Shown piece after piece: positions 36,027-44,232 of a stretch of DNA of 64,000 bases; position 1 is the stretch's first letter; each line of letters opens with the position of its first letter. The position numbers and the translations under genes are program-made. This DNA comes from Sandarakinorhabdus sp. AAP62. GTDB lineage: Bacteria > Pseudomonadota > Alphaproteobacteria > Sphingomonadales > Sphingomonadaceae. Below the pieces are notes generated by a model. It saw only the letters and a program-made list of their open reading frames with translations. It was not told the DNA's origin and did no database searches. The stretch lies in the NCBI RefSeq assembly GCF_000331225.1, contig NZ_ANFY01000005.1, forward strand, positions 240,970 to 304,969, read 5' to 3'.

Positions 36027-37760
36027 TCAGTAACGATGCACTTTGGGATCGTATGATCCACCCAGCGCCTTGACCACATCGAACCCATGATCCAGCTTTT
36101 TCAGCGTGGCCAACTTGCGTTCCAAGCCCTGATCGCCGCCATACCCAGCCGTGACTGATCCGTCTGAATGACCCAGGACTGCACCAATGTCTTCGTTGGT
36201 AACGCCTGCGGCCCGGAGCCGGGCGGCCATCGTATGCCGGTGAACATGGGTTGCACGGCCCGGTTTGAACAGATCGAACTCATGGAGGTATCTCGACCAA
36301 AACTTGGTCATGCCATCGCTCATCCGGTTCTTGCCGATGCTGATTTCAAACAGCAGGCGCTTGCCGGGGTGGAGTTTGGCCCGAGCTTCCACAAACTCCT
36401 TTAGGCCCAATTCGAGAAGGGCAGGGTGCAGCGGCACCTTGTGTGTCCGGGGGCCGAACTTGCTTCGCTTGGGAACGCCCTCCGGCAGCTTACCCGGTTG
36501 GATGATTAGGTGGGGCACCGCGTCGTCCAATCGGAAGTCGCTCGGGAGCAACTGGGCAATATCTCCCGCCCGCGCTCCAGTGAACATCATCAGTGCTGCC
36601 GACCACCAATAACCGTTGCGGATCAGAGAGCTGCCTTCGGCCATCATGCGGCTGTGCGACTTGTAGCCGGTGAAGAGCGGCGTTTGTAGGAAGCGTTTCA
36701 ATTCCTCTGTCGAGAATGGTTCGGGCGACTGGCGCAGCTCATTTCTGCCGCCCTCGAATGGCAAATCCTTGGTTGGGTTTGGGATGCGATATTCGGCCTG
36801 TAGCCACCCAAAGAACTTGGTGGTGAAGCGCCAATACCGTTGTCGAGTGACGAACTTAAGGTTCGCCTGACCCGGCAAAGCTAGCCGGTGGCGGAAGGGC
36901 AGCTTCTTGCCTTGCGCGCCTGCTCCGAGTTGCAAAAGGCAATTGCGGAACTCCCGCATCTGATCGTGCGTGATGTGGGCAACGGGCGTCTCTGGAGCGA
37001 TTTCCTCTTGAAGCCAGCGAAGCACACGAGCTGTCTCGTCGCGGGTAGAGCCTTGCCGTTCCGTCCGCACTAGGTAGGCGTTGTATTCGGTCACGGCATT
37101 GGCCAGCGTGAGCTCTGGACGAATGATCTTCGGACCGGTTGCTGCCGGGTTGATAGTCTCCAAAACGACGGGAGCACCGTGGCCCTGCGCAAAAAGCTCA
37201 TCGTCGGGACTGAACCGGCTTGCTGGGGTTTTCAAGCCGTGCAGGAGGTAGCGCATCTGTTGGCGCTTTGCCCGTGCGACATGGCTAAGGGCCGCAATCT
37301 GGCCATTCGGCTCCAACTTGTCGAAGTCCACGCCCATAGGTTTGAGCATGGCTCTAGCAGCGATCCTGTCGCCGTCTGTGTAGCTGTGCGCCGTAAGGTG
37401 GTCTTCCTGCCGTTCGATCTCGCCTTCGGTCTGCTCGATCTGGAAAGCGAGGGCGTTTTGATAGTCTTCAGCAGGCAGTTCGCGTGGTTGATCAACGTCC
37501 ATCACGAGCTGTGCAAAGTAGGCTCTTGCCGCCTCTTCCAATTGCTCCCGGTCCAACAATCCTGACCTGGCCATGCGCTCTACCGTTCTATGAAACCATC
37601 GAGCAGCTTCAATACATCGTCTCTTGGCGATCACGTAGTCCTTGGTTGCCAGTGACCGCCTGAAATCTGCAATTTCAAGGGCTTGGCTATGTGTGGAAGG
37701 CAACCTGATCCGCACGTAGTAGACCGCGCCGCGCCGTTCCAGATGGGGAGGGCGAGACAT
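36027..37760 (-). CDS. int: tyrosine recombinase (island integrase)
   Basis: A 577-aa phage-type integrase that would insert and excise the island at tRNA-Gln. The N-terminal part (PPHLERRGAVYYVRIRLP, then a long helical region) is of the DUF6538 kind seen in alphaproteobacterial island integrases. The catalytic domain has Arg in MFTGARAGDIAQLLPSDF, the box II His/Arg region in THVHRHTMAARLRAAG, and the Tyr in TAGYGGD after LGHSDGSV. It is transcribed away from the adjacent tRNA-Gln, starting about 100 bp from attR, the usual layout. Confidence 0.93.
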   Translation of the reverse strand: MSRPPHLERRGAVYYVRIRLPSTHSQALEIADFRRSLATKDYVIAKRRCIEAARWFHRTVERMARSGLLDREQLEEAARAYFAQLVMDVDQPRELPAEDYQNALAFQIEQTEGEIERQEDHLTAHSYTDGDRIAARAMLKPMGVDFDKLEPNGQIAALSHVARAKRQQMRYLLHGLKTPASRFSPDDELFAQGHGAPVVLETINPAATGPKIIRPELTLANAVTEYNAYLVRTERQGSTRDETARVLRWLQEEIAPETPVAHITHDQMREFRNCLLQLGAGAQGKKLPFRHRLALPGQANLKFVTRQRYWRFTTKFFGWLQAEYRIPNPTKDLPFEGGRNELRQSPEPFSTEELKRFLQTPLFTGYKSHSRMMAEGSSLIRNGYWWSAALMMFTGARAGDIAQLLPSDFRLDDAVPHLIIQPGKLPEGVPKRSKFGPRTHKVPLHPALLELGLKEFVEARAKLHPGKRLLFEISIGKNRMSDGMTKFWSRYLHEFDLFKPGRATHVHRHTMAARLRAAGVTNEDIGAVLGHSDGSVTAGYGGDQGLERKLATLKKLDHGFDVVKALGGSYDPKVHRY

Positions 37761-37774
37761 TATGGAAGCCTCGC

Positions 37775-37798
37775 ACTGTCACACAAATGTGTGACAGT
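37775..37798. promoter_or_regulatory. palindrome upstream of the integrase
   Basis: ACTGTCACACA (37775-37785) and TGTGTGACAGT (37788-37798) are perfect inverted arms of 11 bp around two bases. They contain the TGTGTGACA motif found at the left island end. The site lies 15 bp upstream of the integrase ATG, so it may be an operator as well as an integrase or excisionase binding site. Confidence 0.6.
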
Positions 37799-37861
37799 TG
37801 ACCGTCTGGACGCCAGAGACGTCCACCTAATCATTTGAGTTATTGGGGATAAACCGCTGGC

Positions 37862-37879
37862 CTGGATGCCCCGCGAGGA
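37862..37879. repeat. attR: island end inside tRNA-Gln
   Basis: The second copy of CTGGATGCCCCGCGAGGA covers the last 17 bases of tRNA-Gln (including CCA) plus one base. Because the element carries this copy, the tRNA remains intact after integration. Confidence 0.88.
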
Positions 37880-37936
37880 TTCGAACCTCGATTAACGGAG
37901 TCAGAGTCCGGAGTCTTACCTTTAGACGACGGGGCA
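37863..37936 (-). tRNA. tRNA-Gln (anticodon CTG)
   Basis: On the minus strand the acceptor TGCCCCG (37936-37930) pairs with CGGGGCA (37873-37867), followed by discriminator T and an encoded CCA. The T arm CGAGG-TTCGAAT-CCTCG is perfect. The anticodon loop CTCTGAC gives CTG; the first pair of the anticodon stem is a C-T mismatch. It is the integration target of the island. Confidence 0.92.
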
Positions 37937-38107
37937 ACAGCCAGCGAGGGCGGGCATTTAGCGGCTGCGGCGGCAACGGTCAACCGCCGCGTGCCGTCGC
38001 CTCCTGCAGGACCAGCCCGATTTGCCAACATGGCCGATATTGGCTAGCGTGATGTCAGGTTCCGCTGCGGCGACGTTCTTGCTGAACGTCTCGATCAAGG
38101 CGGTTTT

Positions 38108-39190
38108 TTGAATCGACTGGACTTGCCGATGCCGGCTCCGCTTGAAACCGCTGACGGTCCCCGTCGCGGTCCCTCCGCCCGAAACCGGGCATACGCTTCC
38201 CAGCAGCGCCGCGTGCGGGCCTATGGCGCGCTTGATCTGGGCACCAACAATTGCCGGCTGCTCATCGCGCGCCCGTCGCCGGATGGTTTCACGGTGGTCG
38301 ATGCCTATAGCCGCGTGGTGCGGCTGGGTGAGGGGCTGCTGGATGCCGGCCGGCTTTCCGATGCCGCGATGGATCGCACGCTGGCCGCGCTGTCGGCCTG
38401 TGCCGACAAACTGGCGCGCCGGGAAGTGCGGCTCACCCGTAATGTCGCCACCGAAGCCTGCCGCCGCGCCAGCAATGGCCTGGCTTTCGTGGAGCGCGTC
38501 TACAACGCCACCGGTATTGCCCTTGATGTCATCAGCGCCGCCGAAGAGGCCAGACTGGCGGTGCTGGGCTGCCATGTGCTGATCGATGGTGATGGCCCGC
38601 CGGCGCTGGTTTTCGACATCGGCGGCGGCTCGACCGAGCTGATGCTGGTGGCGCCATCCGGGATCGGTGACGCGCCACCGGCCATTCTCGACTGGATTTC
38701 GATGCCGTGGGGGGTTGTCTCGCTGGCCGAAACCGAACCGCAATGGCCGCAGGCGCCGGACCGGGTGCAGGCCTATGACCGGATGCTGGACCAGATCTGG
38801 CCCTGGCTTGACCGCATGTCCACCAAGTTGGCGGCGCGCGGCGTGCACGAAGTGCAGTTGCTCGGCACGTCGGGCACCATCACCACGCTCGCCAGCGTGC
38901 AGCTGGGCCTGCCCGGCTATGACCGACGGCGGGTGGATGGTTGCGCGGTAGACACCACCAGCCTGGCCGCCCTGTGCCGATCGATCGGCGTGGCCAGCGT
39001 GCAGGAACGGTCCCGCATTGCCTGTGTTGGCCCGGACCGGGCGGAACTGATCGTTGCCGGCTGTGCCATTCTGGAAGCCATTCTCACCCGCTGGCCGGGC
39101 GGGCAGGTGAGGGTGGCCGATCGCGGTATCCGTGAAGGCATCTTGCGCACGCTGATGACACGCGACGGCGTGTGGGCGGCGGGCAAGTGA
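38108..39190 (+). CDS. ppx: Ppx/GppA-family exopolyphosphatase/guanosine pentaphosphate phosphatase
   Basis: Hydrolyses terminal phosphate from polyphosphate and/or pppGpp. The 360-aa protein has the ASKHA-fold phosphate motifs YGALDLGTNNCRLLIA near residue 40 and VFDIGGGSTELMLV near residue 170. It lacks the C-terminal HD domain, as is usual for the short form in sphingomonads. The start is uncertain between TTG at 38108 and ATG at 38129; neither has a strong ribosome site. The TGA overlaps the rlmE start by 4 nt. Confidence 0.88.
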   Translation: MNRLDLPMPAPLETADGPRRGPSARNRAYASQQRRVRAYGALDLGTNNCRLLIARPSPDGFTVVDAYSRVVRLGEGLLDAGRLSDAAMDRTLAALSACADKLARREVRLTRNVATEACRRASNGLAFVERVYNATGIALDVISAAEEARLAVLGCHVLIDGDGPPALVFDIGGGSTELMLVAPSGIGDAPPAILDWISMPWGVVSLAETEPQWPQAPDRVQAYDRMLDQIWPWLDRMSTKLAARGVHEVQLLGTSGTITTLASVQLGLPGYDRRRVDGCAVDTTSLAALCRSIGVASVQERSRIACVGPDRAELIVAGCAILEAILTRWPGGQVRVADRGIREGILRTLMTRDGVWAAGK

Positions 39191-39879
39191 GCGGCGCTGG
39201 TCCCACAGGCCCTGGCGGGCGTTCGCGCGGCGGCAAGGTGCGGGTGAAGACCGCCCGGCGCCGTTCCCCGCAATCAACACGCTGGCTGGAACGGCAGTTG
39301 AACGATCCTTACGTGGCCGCTGCCAAGGCGCAGGGCTATCGCAGCCGGGCGGCGTTCAAGCTGAAGGAACTGGATGCCGAATTCGGCATGCTGGCCGGGG
39401 TTGAACGGGTCGTCGATCTGGGCGCCGCGCCGGGCGGCTGGTGCCAGGTGGTGAAGGAAAAGCGCCCGAAAGCGCGAGTGGTCGGCATGGACCTGCTCGC
39501 CATCGAGCCGCTGGCTGGGGTCGACCTGTTCCAGAAGGACATCACCGACGATGACAGCGAGGCGCTGATCCTCACCACGCTGGGCGGCCCGGCCGATCTG
39601 GTGATGAGCGACATGGCCGCCAACACCGTGGGCCACAAGATGACCGACCATCTGCGCACCATGGGCCTGATCGAAGCCGCGCTCGACATGGCCACGCGCT
39701 TGCTGCGGCCCGGCGGCAGCTTTGTTGCCAAGGTGCTGGCCGGCGGCGGCGATGGCGATTTGACCGCGGCGCTGCGCAAGCATTTCACCAGCGTCAAGCA
39801 TGTGAAGCCCCCGGCCAGCCGCAAGGGTTCAAGCGAATGGTATGTGGTGGCCCAGGGCTTCAAGCCGCCCGCGGCCTGA
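39187..39879 (+). CDS. rlmE: 23S rRNA (uridine2552-2'-O)-methyltransferase RlmE
   Basis: FtsJ-type methyltransferase that 2'-O-methylates U2552 of the ribosomal A loop; 230 aa. The SAM motif is VVDLGAAPGGWCQVV, and the K-D-K-E catalytic tetrad is seen in RAAFKLKELD, VMSDMAAN, FVAKVLAGG and GSSEWYVVAQGF. A basic N-terminal tail (VRVKTARRRSPQSTRWLERQ) precedes it. GTG at 39187 overlaps the ppx stop (GTGA), so the two genes are coupled. Confidence 0.94.
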   Translation: MSGAGPTGPGGRSRGGKVRVKTARRRSPQSTRWLERQLNDPYVAAAKAQGYRSRAAFKLKELDAEFGMLAGVERVVDLGAAPGGWCQVVKEKRPKARVVGMDLLAIEPLAGVDLFQKDITDDDSEALILTTLGGPADLVMSDMAANTVGHKMTDHLRTMGLIEAALDMATRLLRPGGSFVAKVLAGGGDGDLTAALRKHFTSVKHVKPPASRKGSSEWYVVAQGFKPPAA

Positions 39880-40015
39880 ACAAGCCAGTCGCACTTCGCG
39901 GTTGCCAGCGCCGGCATTGGCTGGCAATCAAACGCCACAGCAACAGTTTAGGGCGGCCAGCCACGCCGGGGGCGGTGCGTGGCAGCAACGAACATGTGGG
40001 GAGCAGGACAAGACG

Positions 40016-40990
40016 ATGACGGCGCGACAACCGGCAGAATGGGCTGCCCACGCCGCCACCTGGACGGCATTCCCGTCCCATGCGGAGCTGTGGGAAGAGG
40101 ATCTGGCTCCCGCCCAGGCCGAAGTGGCCGCCATGGTGCGTGCCATCGCCAGGGGGGAGCGCGTCGAGCTGCTCGTGGCCAACGCTGCCGCAGCGACGGC
40201 CGCCCTGGCGCTGCTGGGCGATGCGAATGTCCGCATCCACGAATATGGCTTTGGCGATATCTGGCTGCGCGACACCGGGCCCTTGTTCCTGCAATCGCCG
40301 CACGGGCTGGCGGCGGCCGGTTTCCGCTTCAATTTCTGGGGCGGCAAATATGATCTGCCCGGCGACGAGGGCGTAGCGGCGTTCATCGCCGGCGCCACCA
40401 GGACGCCGCTCGCCAAGCATGGCTGGGTGCTGGAAGGCGGCGCCATCGATGTGGACGGCACCGGGCTGGTGGTGACCACCGAGCAATGCCTGCTCAATCC
40501 CAATCGCAACCCCAGGATGGACCGGGTGGAGGTCGAAAGCCATTTGCGGCGCGATCTGGGTCTCGAATCCGTGCTGTGGTTGGGCGAGGGGCTCATGAAC
40601 GACCATACCGACGGCCATGTCGACAATCTGGCGCGCTTCGTGGCACCCGGCCGGCTGGCGCTGCCGGTGGCCGCAGGCAAGGATGATCCCAACAAGGATG
40701 TCTACGAAGACGCCTGGGACCGCGCTCGCGATTTCGGACTGGACGTGGTGCCGATCCCATCACCCGGCAAGGTGGTGCGCGATGGCGAGATCATCCCGGC
40801 CAGTCACATGAATTTCTATATCGCCAATGCCGTGGTGGTGGTGCCGCTTTATGGCGCGCCAAGCGATGAGGATGCGGTGAAAGCCATCGCCGCGCTCTTC
40901 CCCGAGCGTGAGGTGATCGGCATGCGCGCCGACCATATTCTGACCGGCGGCGGCAGCTTCCACTGCATCACCCAGCAGCAGCCGAAATAA
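40016..40990 (+). CDS. aguA: agmatine deiminase
   Basis: Converts agmatine to N-carbamoylputrescine and ammonia; 324 aa. Family motifs of the guanidino-modifying fold are present: DIWLRDTGPLFL, WGGKYDLPGDEGVA, LEGGAIDVDGTG, NDHTDGHVDNLARFV with the catalytic His, and GGGSFHCITQQ with the nucleophilic Cys near the C terminus. ATG at 40016 follows GGGAGCAGGA. The next gene completes the pathway to putrescine. Confidence 0.93.
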   Translation: MTARQPAEWAAHAATWTAFPSHAELWEEDLAPAQAEVAAMVRAIARGERVELLVANAAAATAALALLGDANVRIHEYGFGDIWLRDTGPLFLQSPHGLAAAGFRFNFWGGKYDLPGDEGVAAFIAGATRTPLAKHGWVLEGGAIDVDGTGLVVTTEQCLLNPNRNPRMDRVEVESHLRRDLGLESVLWLGEGLMNDHTDGHVDNLARFVAPGRLALPVAAGKDDPNKDVYEDAWDRARDFGLDVVPIPSPGKVVRDGEIIPASHMNFYIANAVVVVPLYGAPSDEDAVKAIAALFPEREVIGMRADHILTGGGSFHCITQQQPK

Positions 40991-41035
40991 GGCGCCATCT
41001 TTCGCCCGCCACAATCGTGCGCTAGGGGCGAAATC

Positions 41036-41899
41036 ATGACCCGTACCATCACTGTCGCCGGCCTGCAGTTGGCCTTTTCCGGCAATCGCGACGCCGATAT
41101 CGCCATGACCGCCGCCGCTGCCCGCGCGGCGGCTGACGGCGTGGATGTCGTACTGCCGCCCGAGTTGTTCGAAGGCCATTATTTCTGCCGGCACGAGGAT
41201 GAAGGCCTGTTCGTGAACGCCCTGCCGCTGGACAAGCACCCGGCGGTCGCCGCCATGCGCGAAGTGGCGCTGGAAACGAAGACCTATATCCCCTGTTCCT
41301 TCTTCGAGAAGGACGGGCATCATCATTACAACAGCCTGGCCATGATCGATGATGGCGGCAACGTGATGGGCGTCTATCGCAAGAGCCACATCCCCGACGG
41401 GCCGGGATATGAAGAGAAATTCTATTTCCGACCCGGCAATACCGGCTTCAAGGTGTGGAACACGAAGAAGGGCGTCATCGGCATCGGCATCTGCTGGGAC
41501 CAATGGTATCCCGAAACCGCCCGCGCCATGATGCTCATGGGCGCCGAAGTGCTGATGTACCCCACTGCCATCGGCACCGAACCGCATGATCCTGAACTCG
41601 ACACGCGCCGGCTGTGGCGGCGGGCGATGGTGGGCCATGCCGTGTCCAACGTCGTGCCCGTGCTGGCCTGCAACCGCATCGGCACCGAAGAAGCCGGCAC
41701 GCCGCACGCGCAGACTTTCTATGGCACCAGTTTCGCCTGCGATCAGCGCGGCGACATCGTGGATGATCTGGATGATGCAACGCCGGGCGTGGTGAAGGCG
41801 ACGTTCAATCTTGATCTCGCCGCCCGTCACCGCGCTGCCTTTGGCTTCTTCCGCGATCGCCGGCCCGATCTCTATGGGCGCATCGCCCAGGATATCTGA
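41036..41899 (+). CDS. aguB: N-carbamoylputrescine amidase
   Basis: Nitrilase-family C-N hydrolase, 287 aa, that releases putrescine from N-carbamoylputrescine. The Glu-Lys-Cys triad lies in LPPELFEGHYF, YRKSHIPDGPGY and GIGICWDQWYPE. The sequence DGPGYEEKFYFRPGNTGF is typical of AguB. It follows aguA by 45 bp and overlaps the next gene by one base (TGATG), so the three are probably one operon. Confidence 0.94.
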   Translation: MTRTITVAGLQLAFSGNRDADIAMTAAAARAAADGVDVVLPPELFEGHYFCRHEDEGLFVNALPLDKHPAVAAMREVALETKTYIPCSFFEKDGHHHYNSLAMIDDGGNVMGVYRKSHIPDGPGYEEKFYFRPGNTGFKVWNTKKGVIGIGICWDQWYPETARAMMLMGAEVLMYPTAIGTEPHDPELDTRRLWRRAMVGHAVSNVVPVLACNRIGTEEAGTPHAQTFYGTSFACDQRGDIVDDLDDATPGVVKATFNLDLAARHRAAFGFFRDRRPDLYGRIAQDI

Positions 41900-42723
41900 T
41901 GCGCCGCATCACTCTGGGTGAAGAGAGTTTCTGGACGGCTGAGGCGCTCGCCGACGATCTGGTGGCGCTGGGTCTGGCTTCAGGCGATGCCGTGATGGTC
42001 CACGCCAGCCTGCGCCGCGTTGGCCCGGTGCTGGGCGGGGCAGACGGCGTGATTGCCGCCCTGCGGCGCGTGGTTGGTCCGCAGGGCTGCATTCTCGCCT
42101 ATGTCAGCTGGCTAGAGCAGTTCGAAGATGCCCTGGATGATGACGGCCGGCTTGATCCGTCGCTGAAGCCCGTCATTCCGCCCTTTGATGCCGCCACCTC
42201 GCGCGCCAATCCCGATCATGGCTGGTTCGCCGAAGCGCTGCGCACGACGCCGGGCACGCGGCGCAGCGGCAATCCTGGCGCATCGGTGGCAGCTTTGGGG
42301 GCAGGGGCGGAAGGCTTCACCGCCAATCATCCGATGGATTATGGCTATGGCGCCGGATCGCCCTTTGCGCGGCTGGCGGAAGCTGGCGGCAAGGTGCTGA
42401 TGCTGGGTGCGCCGTGGGACACGATGAGCCTGCTGCACCACGCCGAACATATCGCCGATATCCCAGGCAAGCATGTGCGCCGCATGGAAGTGCCGCTGGC
42501 AGCCGAAGCAGGTGTGGCCTGGCAGGCAATCACCGAGTTCGACACGGTCGATCCGGTGGTGGACGGGTTGGACGAGGACTATTTCGCCAGCATCGTCGTT
42601 GACTTTCTGGCCAGCGGGCAGGGCCAGCAAGGCCAGGTGGGCGATGCGCCCTGTGTGCTGGTGCCGGCCGCCGCGATGACGCGTTTTGCCGTCAATTGGC
42701 TGGAGCGCCGCTTCAGGCCCTGA
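41899..42723 (+). CDS. aminoglycoside N3-acetyltransferase-like (AAC(3)) protein
   Basis: An acetyl-CoA-dependent N-acetyltransferase of the Antibiotic_NAT family, 274 aa. Family features are GDAVMVHASLRRVG near residue 32, the FDAATSRANPDHGWFAE segment, NHPMDYGYGAGSPFARL and VLMLGAPWDTMSLLHHAEHIA with the active-site His-Ala-Glu. Chromosomal members are often not resistance enzymes. Its coupling to aguA/aguB raises the possibility that it acetylates a polyamine; this is only inference. Confidence 0.85.
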   Translation: MRRITLGEESFWTAEALADDLVALGLASGDAVMVHASLRRVGPVLGGADGVIAALRRVVGPQGCILAYVSWLEQFEDALDDDGRLDPSLKPVIPPFDAATSRANPDHGWFAEALRTTPGTRRSGNPGASVAALGAGAEGFTANHPMDYGYGAGSPFARLAEAGGKVLMLGAPWDTMSLLHHAEHIADIPGKHVRRMEVPLAAEAGVAWQAITEFDTVDPVVDGLDEDYFASIVVDFLASGQGQQGQVGDAPCVLVPAAAMTRFAVNWLERRFRP

Positions 42724-43351
42724 AGGCCAGTGTCGACTCAAGCGCGGCCTTGAACATCTCCGGCGTCAGCAGGCCGGTGTTGGTGTTGAGGCGGCTGCAA
42801 TGATAGCTGTCGACCAGCATCACGCCCGACGGCAATTTGTGCGTCACGCCATGGCCGAAGCGATATTTGGGCAGCTTGCCGCCAATCGCCTTGATTGCGG
42901 CCTGGTGGGCGGTCTCGCCCAGCGCCACCACCACTTTCAATTGGGGCAGGGCGGCCAGCTGTTCTACAAGGAATGACCGGCAGTTCTGTTTTTCCGCCGT
43001 TTCGGGCAGGTTGCCGGGCGGGGCGCAAGCCACGGCGTTGGTGATGAACAGGCCCGGCGCATCCCAGCCCGCGGGTGTTTCGCTGGCCAGACCCAGTTCC
43101 GCCAGCGTGCCAAACAGCATCTTGCCGGCTTCATCGCCGTGGAATGGCTTGCCGGTACGGTTGGCGCCCTTCAGGCCGGGTGCGAGGCCGACAATGGCCA
43201 GCCACGCATTGGCATCGCCCAAGGGCGGCACCGGGGCATTCCACCAGCCGGCATGGCGGGCCTGCTGTTCGGCACGATAAGTGGCAAGGCGCGGGCACAA
43301 GGCACAGTCTGCAGGTGGGGTGCCCGGGTGGGGGAGGCTCTCGTCAGTCAT
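42713..43351 (-). CDS. type 5 uracil-DNA glycosylase (UDGb family)
   Basis: Base-excision repair glycosylase, 212 aa, removing uracil and other deaminated bases. The family-5 signature GLAPGLKGANRTGKPFHGD near residue 55 lacks the Asp/Asn water-activating residue of family 1, as expected. The second motif HCSRLNTNTGLLTPEM matches the HPSxxNTxTG form. Cys residues in DCALCPRL, AVACAPP and KQNCRSF would hold a 4Fe-4S cluster. It converges on the AAC(3)-like gene with an 11-nt overlap. Confidence 0.88.
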   Translation of the reverse strand: MTDESLPHPGTPPADCALCPRLATYRAEQQARHAGWWNAPVPPLGDANAWLAIVGLAPGLKGANRTGKPFHGDEAGKMLFGTLAELGLASETPAGWDAPGLFITNAVACAPPGNLPETAEKQNCRSFLVEQLAALPQLKVVVALGETAHQAAIKAIGGKLPKYRFGHGVTHKLPSGVMLVDSYHCSRLNTNTGLLTPEMFKAALESTLAFRA

Positions 43352-43380
43352 CGTTTATGCCTGTAGGGGGCTGGGCGCAT

Positions 43381-43869
43381 ATGGCAATCACCCTTGTCGC
43401 GCTGGGATCGAACCGCTGTCACGGCCGCCATGGCCGGCCGGCGGACGTGGTGCGCGCGGCCTTGATCGAACTGGCGTTGCTGGCGCCGGTGGCGCAGGCT
43501 TCGCCGATCCTTGATACCGCCCCCATCGGGCCGGGCAGCCGGCGCTATGCCAACGCCGTGGCAGCGCTGGATTGGCCCGGCAGCCTGCCCGACCTGCTGC
43601 GCGCCTTGAAAGCCCTGGAACGCCGCTTTGGCCGCCGCGCCGCCCGGCGCTGGGGTGATCGCGTGCTCGATCTTGATATATTGGCGGCGGGTGCAACGGT
43701 GGTGCAGGTGCCGGGCCTGAATGTGCCGCATCCGCGTTTGGCGCAACGGCGGTTCGTGCTGGATCCGCTGGTTACCGTCGCGCCCGGCTGGCGCCACCCG
43801 ATTCACAATCTGACGGCAAGACAGTTGCGCGCCCGCGCGCTTCGCCCTAAAGGCCTGCCCCGCGCCTGA
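43381..43869 (+). CDS. folK: 2-amino-4-hydroxy-6-hydroxymethyldihydropteridine diphosphokinase
   Basis: HPPK transfers pyrophosphate from ATP to hydroxymethyldihydropterin in folate synthesis; 162 aa. The N terminus MAITLVALGSNRCHG, the middle RRYANAVAAL, the metal/ATP motif RWGDRVLDLDILAAG and the PHPRLAQRRFVLDPL motif are in family order. ATG at 43381 is preceded by AGGGGG about 12 nt away. It is divergent from the glycosylase gene. FolB and a FolM-like gene lie separately at 61.4-62.6 kb. Confidence 0.92.
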   Translation: MAITLVALGSNRCHGRHGRPADVVRAALIELALLAPVAQASPILDTAPIGPGSRRYANAVAALDWPGSLPDLLRALKALERRFGRRAARRWGDRVLDLDILAAGATVVQVPGLNVPHPRLAQRRFVLDPLVTVAPGWRHPIHNLTARQLRARALRPKGLPRA

Positions 43870-43889
43870 TGTGCGCCAGCCTCGCGTGA

Positions 43890-43966
43890 GGGTCCTTAGC
43901 TCAATCGGTTAGAGCGCCCGCCTTTTAAGCGGTAGGTTTCGGGTTCAAGTCCCGAAGGACCCACCA
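43890..43966 (+). tRNA. tRNA-Lys (anticodon TTT)
   Basis: Acceptor GGGTCCT (43890-43896) pairs with AGGACCC (43956-43962), followed by A and an encoded CCA. The D arm AGCTCAATCGGTTAGAGC, the anticodon loop CTTTTAA and the T arm TCGGGTTCAAGTCCCGA are normal. Confidence 0.96.
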
Positions 43967-44034
43967 CGCCGCAGCGCCGCGAGCGCGCATGGCGCAGCCA
44001 AGCGCGCCGACAGGCGCAAGGCCGGACGGGCTGG

Positions 44035-44159
44035 CTGCCGGGCTTCAGCCCGGCAGAACAGCTTCGACGGCGTGGCTCCGCCGCCGGCCGCGCCCGCATG
44101 GGCTCAGCGTGGTTTCTGCGGCAAAACCCACCCCCAGCCCCTCCCACCGGCGGGAGGGG
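44035..44159. repeat. two GC-rich palindromes downstream of tRNA-Lys
   Basis: CTGCCGGGC-TTCA-GCCCGGCAG spans 44035-44056 and CCCCTCCC-ACCGGC-GGGAGGGG spans 44138-44159. Neither is followed by a T run, so they are not classical terminators. They look like interspersed palindromic elements, although the first could still help to end the tRNA transcript. Confidence 0.5.
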
Positions 44160-44232
44160 AGCTGCGTGTGCTGATTGCGCTTGTCAGCCCGACACAACCA
44201 CCGCATTCTCATCGCAAATTGGGGAACCACCC

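Larger units (their letters stand above)
22000..37879. mobile_element. tRNA-Gln genomic island (integrative element, 15.9 kb)
   Basis: The element is bounded by the exact 18-bp direct repeat CTGGATGCCCCGCGAGGA at 22000-22017 and 37862-37879, which is the 3' end of tRNA-Gln read on the plus strand. A tyrosine integrase gene lies next to the tRNA copy. Cargo: type I restriction operon with two extra genes, DUF488, a membrane protein, an XRE regulator, a serine recombinase, a caspase-like protein and a replication-initiator-like protein. Base composition and codon use are visibly more AT-rich in parts (22.0-22.2, 34.0-34.8 kb) than in the flanks. No capsid, tail or conjugation genes are visible. 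Confidence 0.9.

Noticed and set aside
37801..37824. Terminator hairpin GGACG/CGTCC between integrase promoter and tRNA-Gln
   Set aside because: The stem is only 5 bp and there is no T run.
22000..37879. Prophage
   Set aside because: No terminase, capsid, tail or lysis genes are present.
41899..42723. Acquired aminoglycoside resistance gene
   Set aside because: It has host-like composition and is embedded in the aguAB operon with no mobile sequences nearby.
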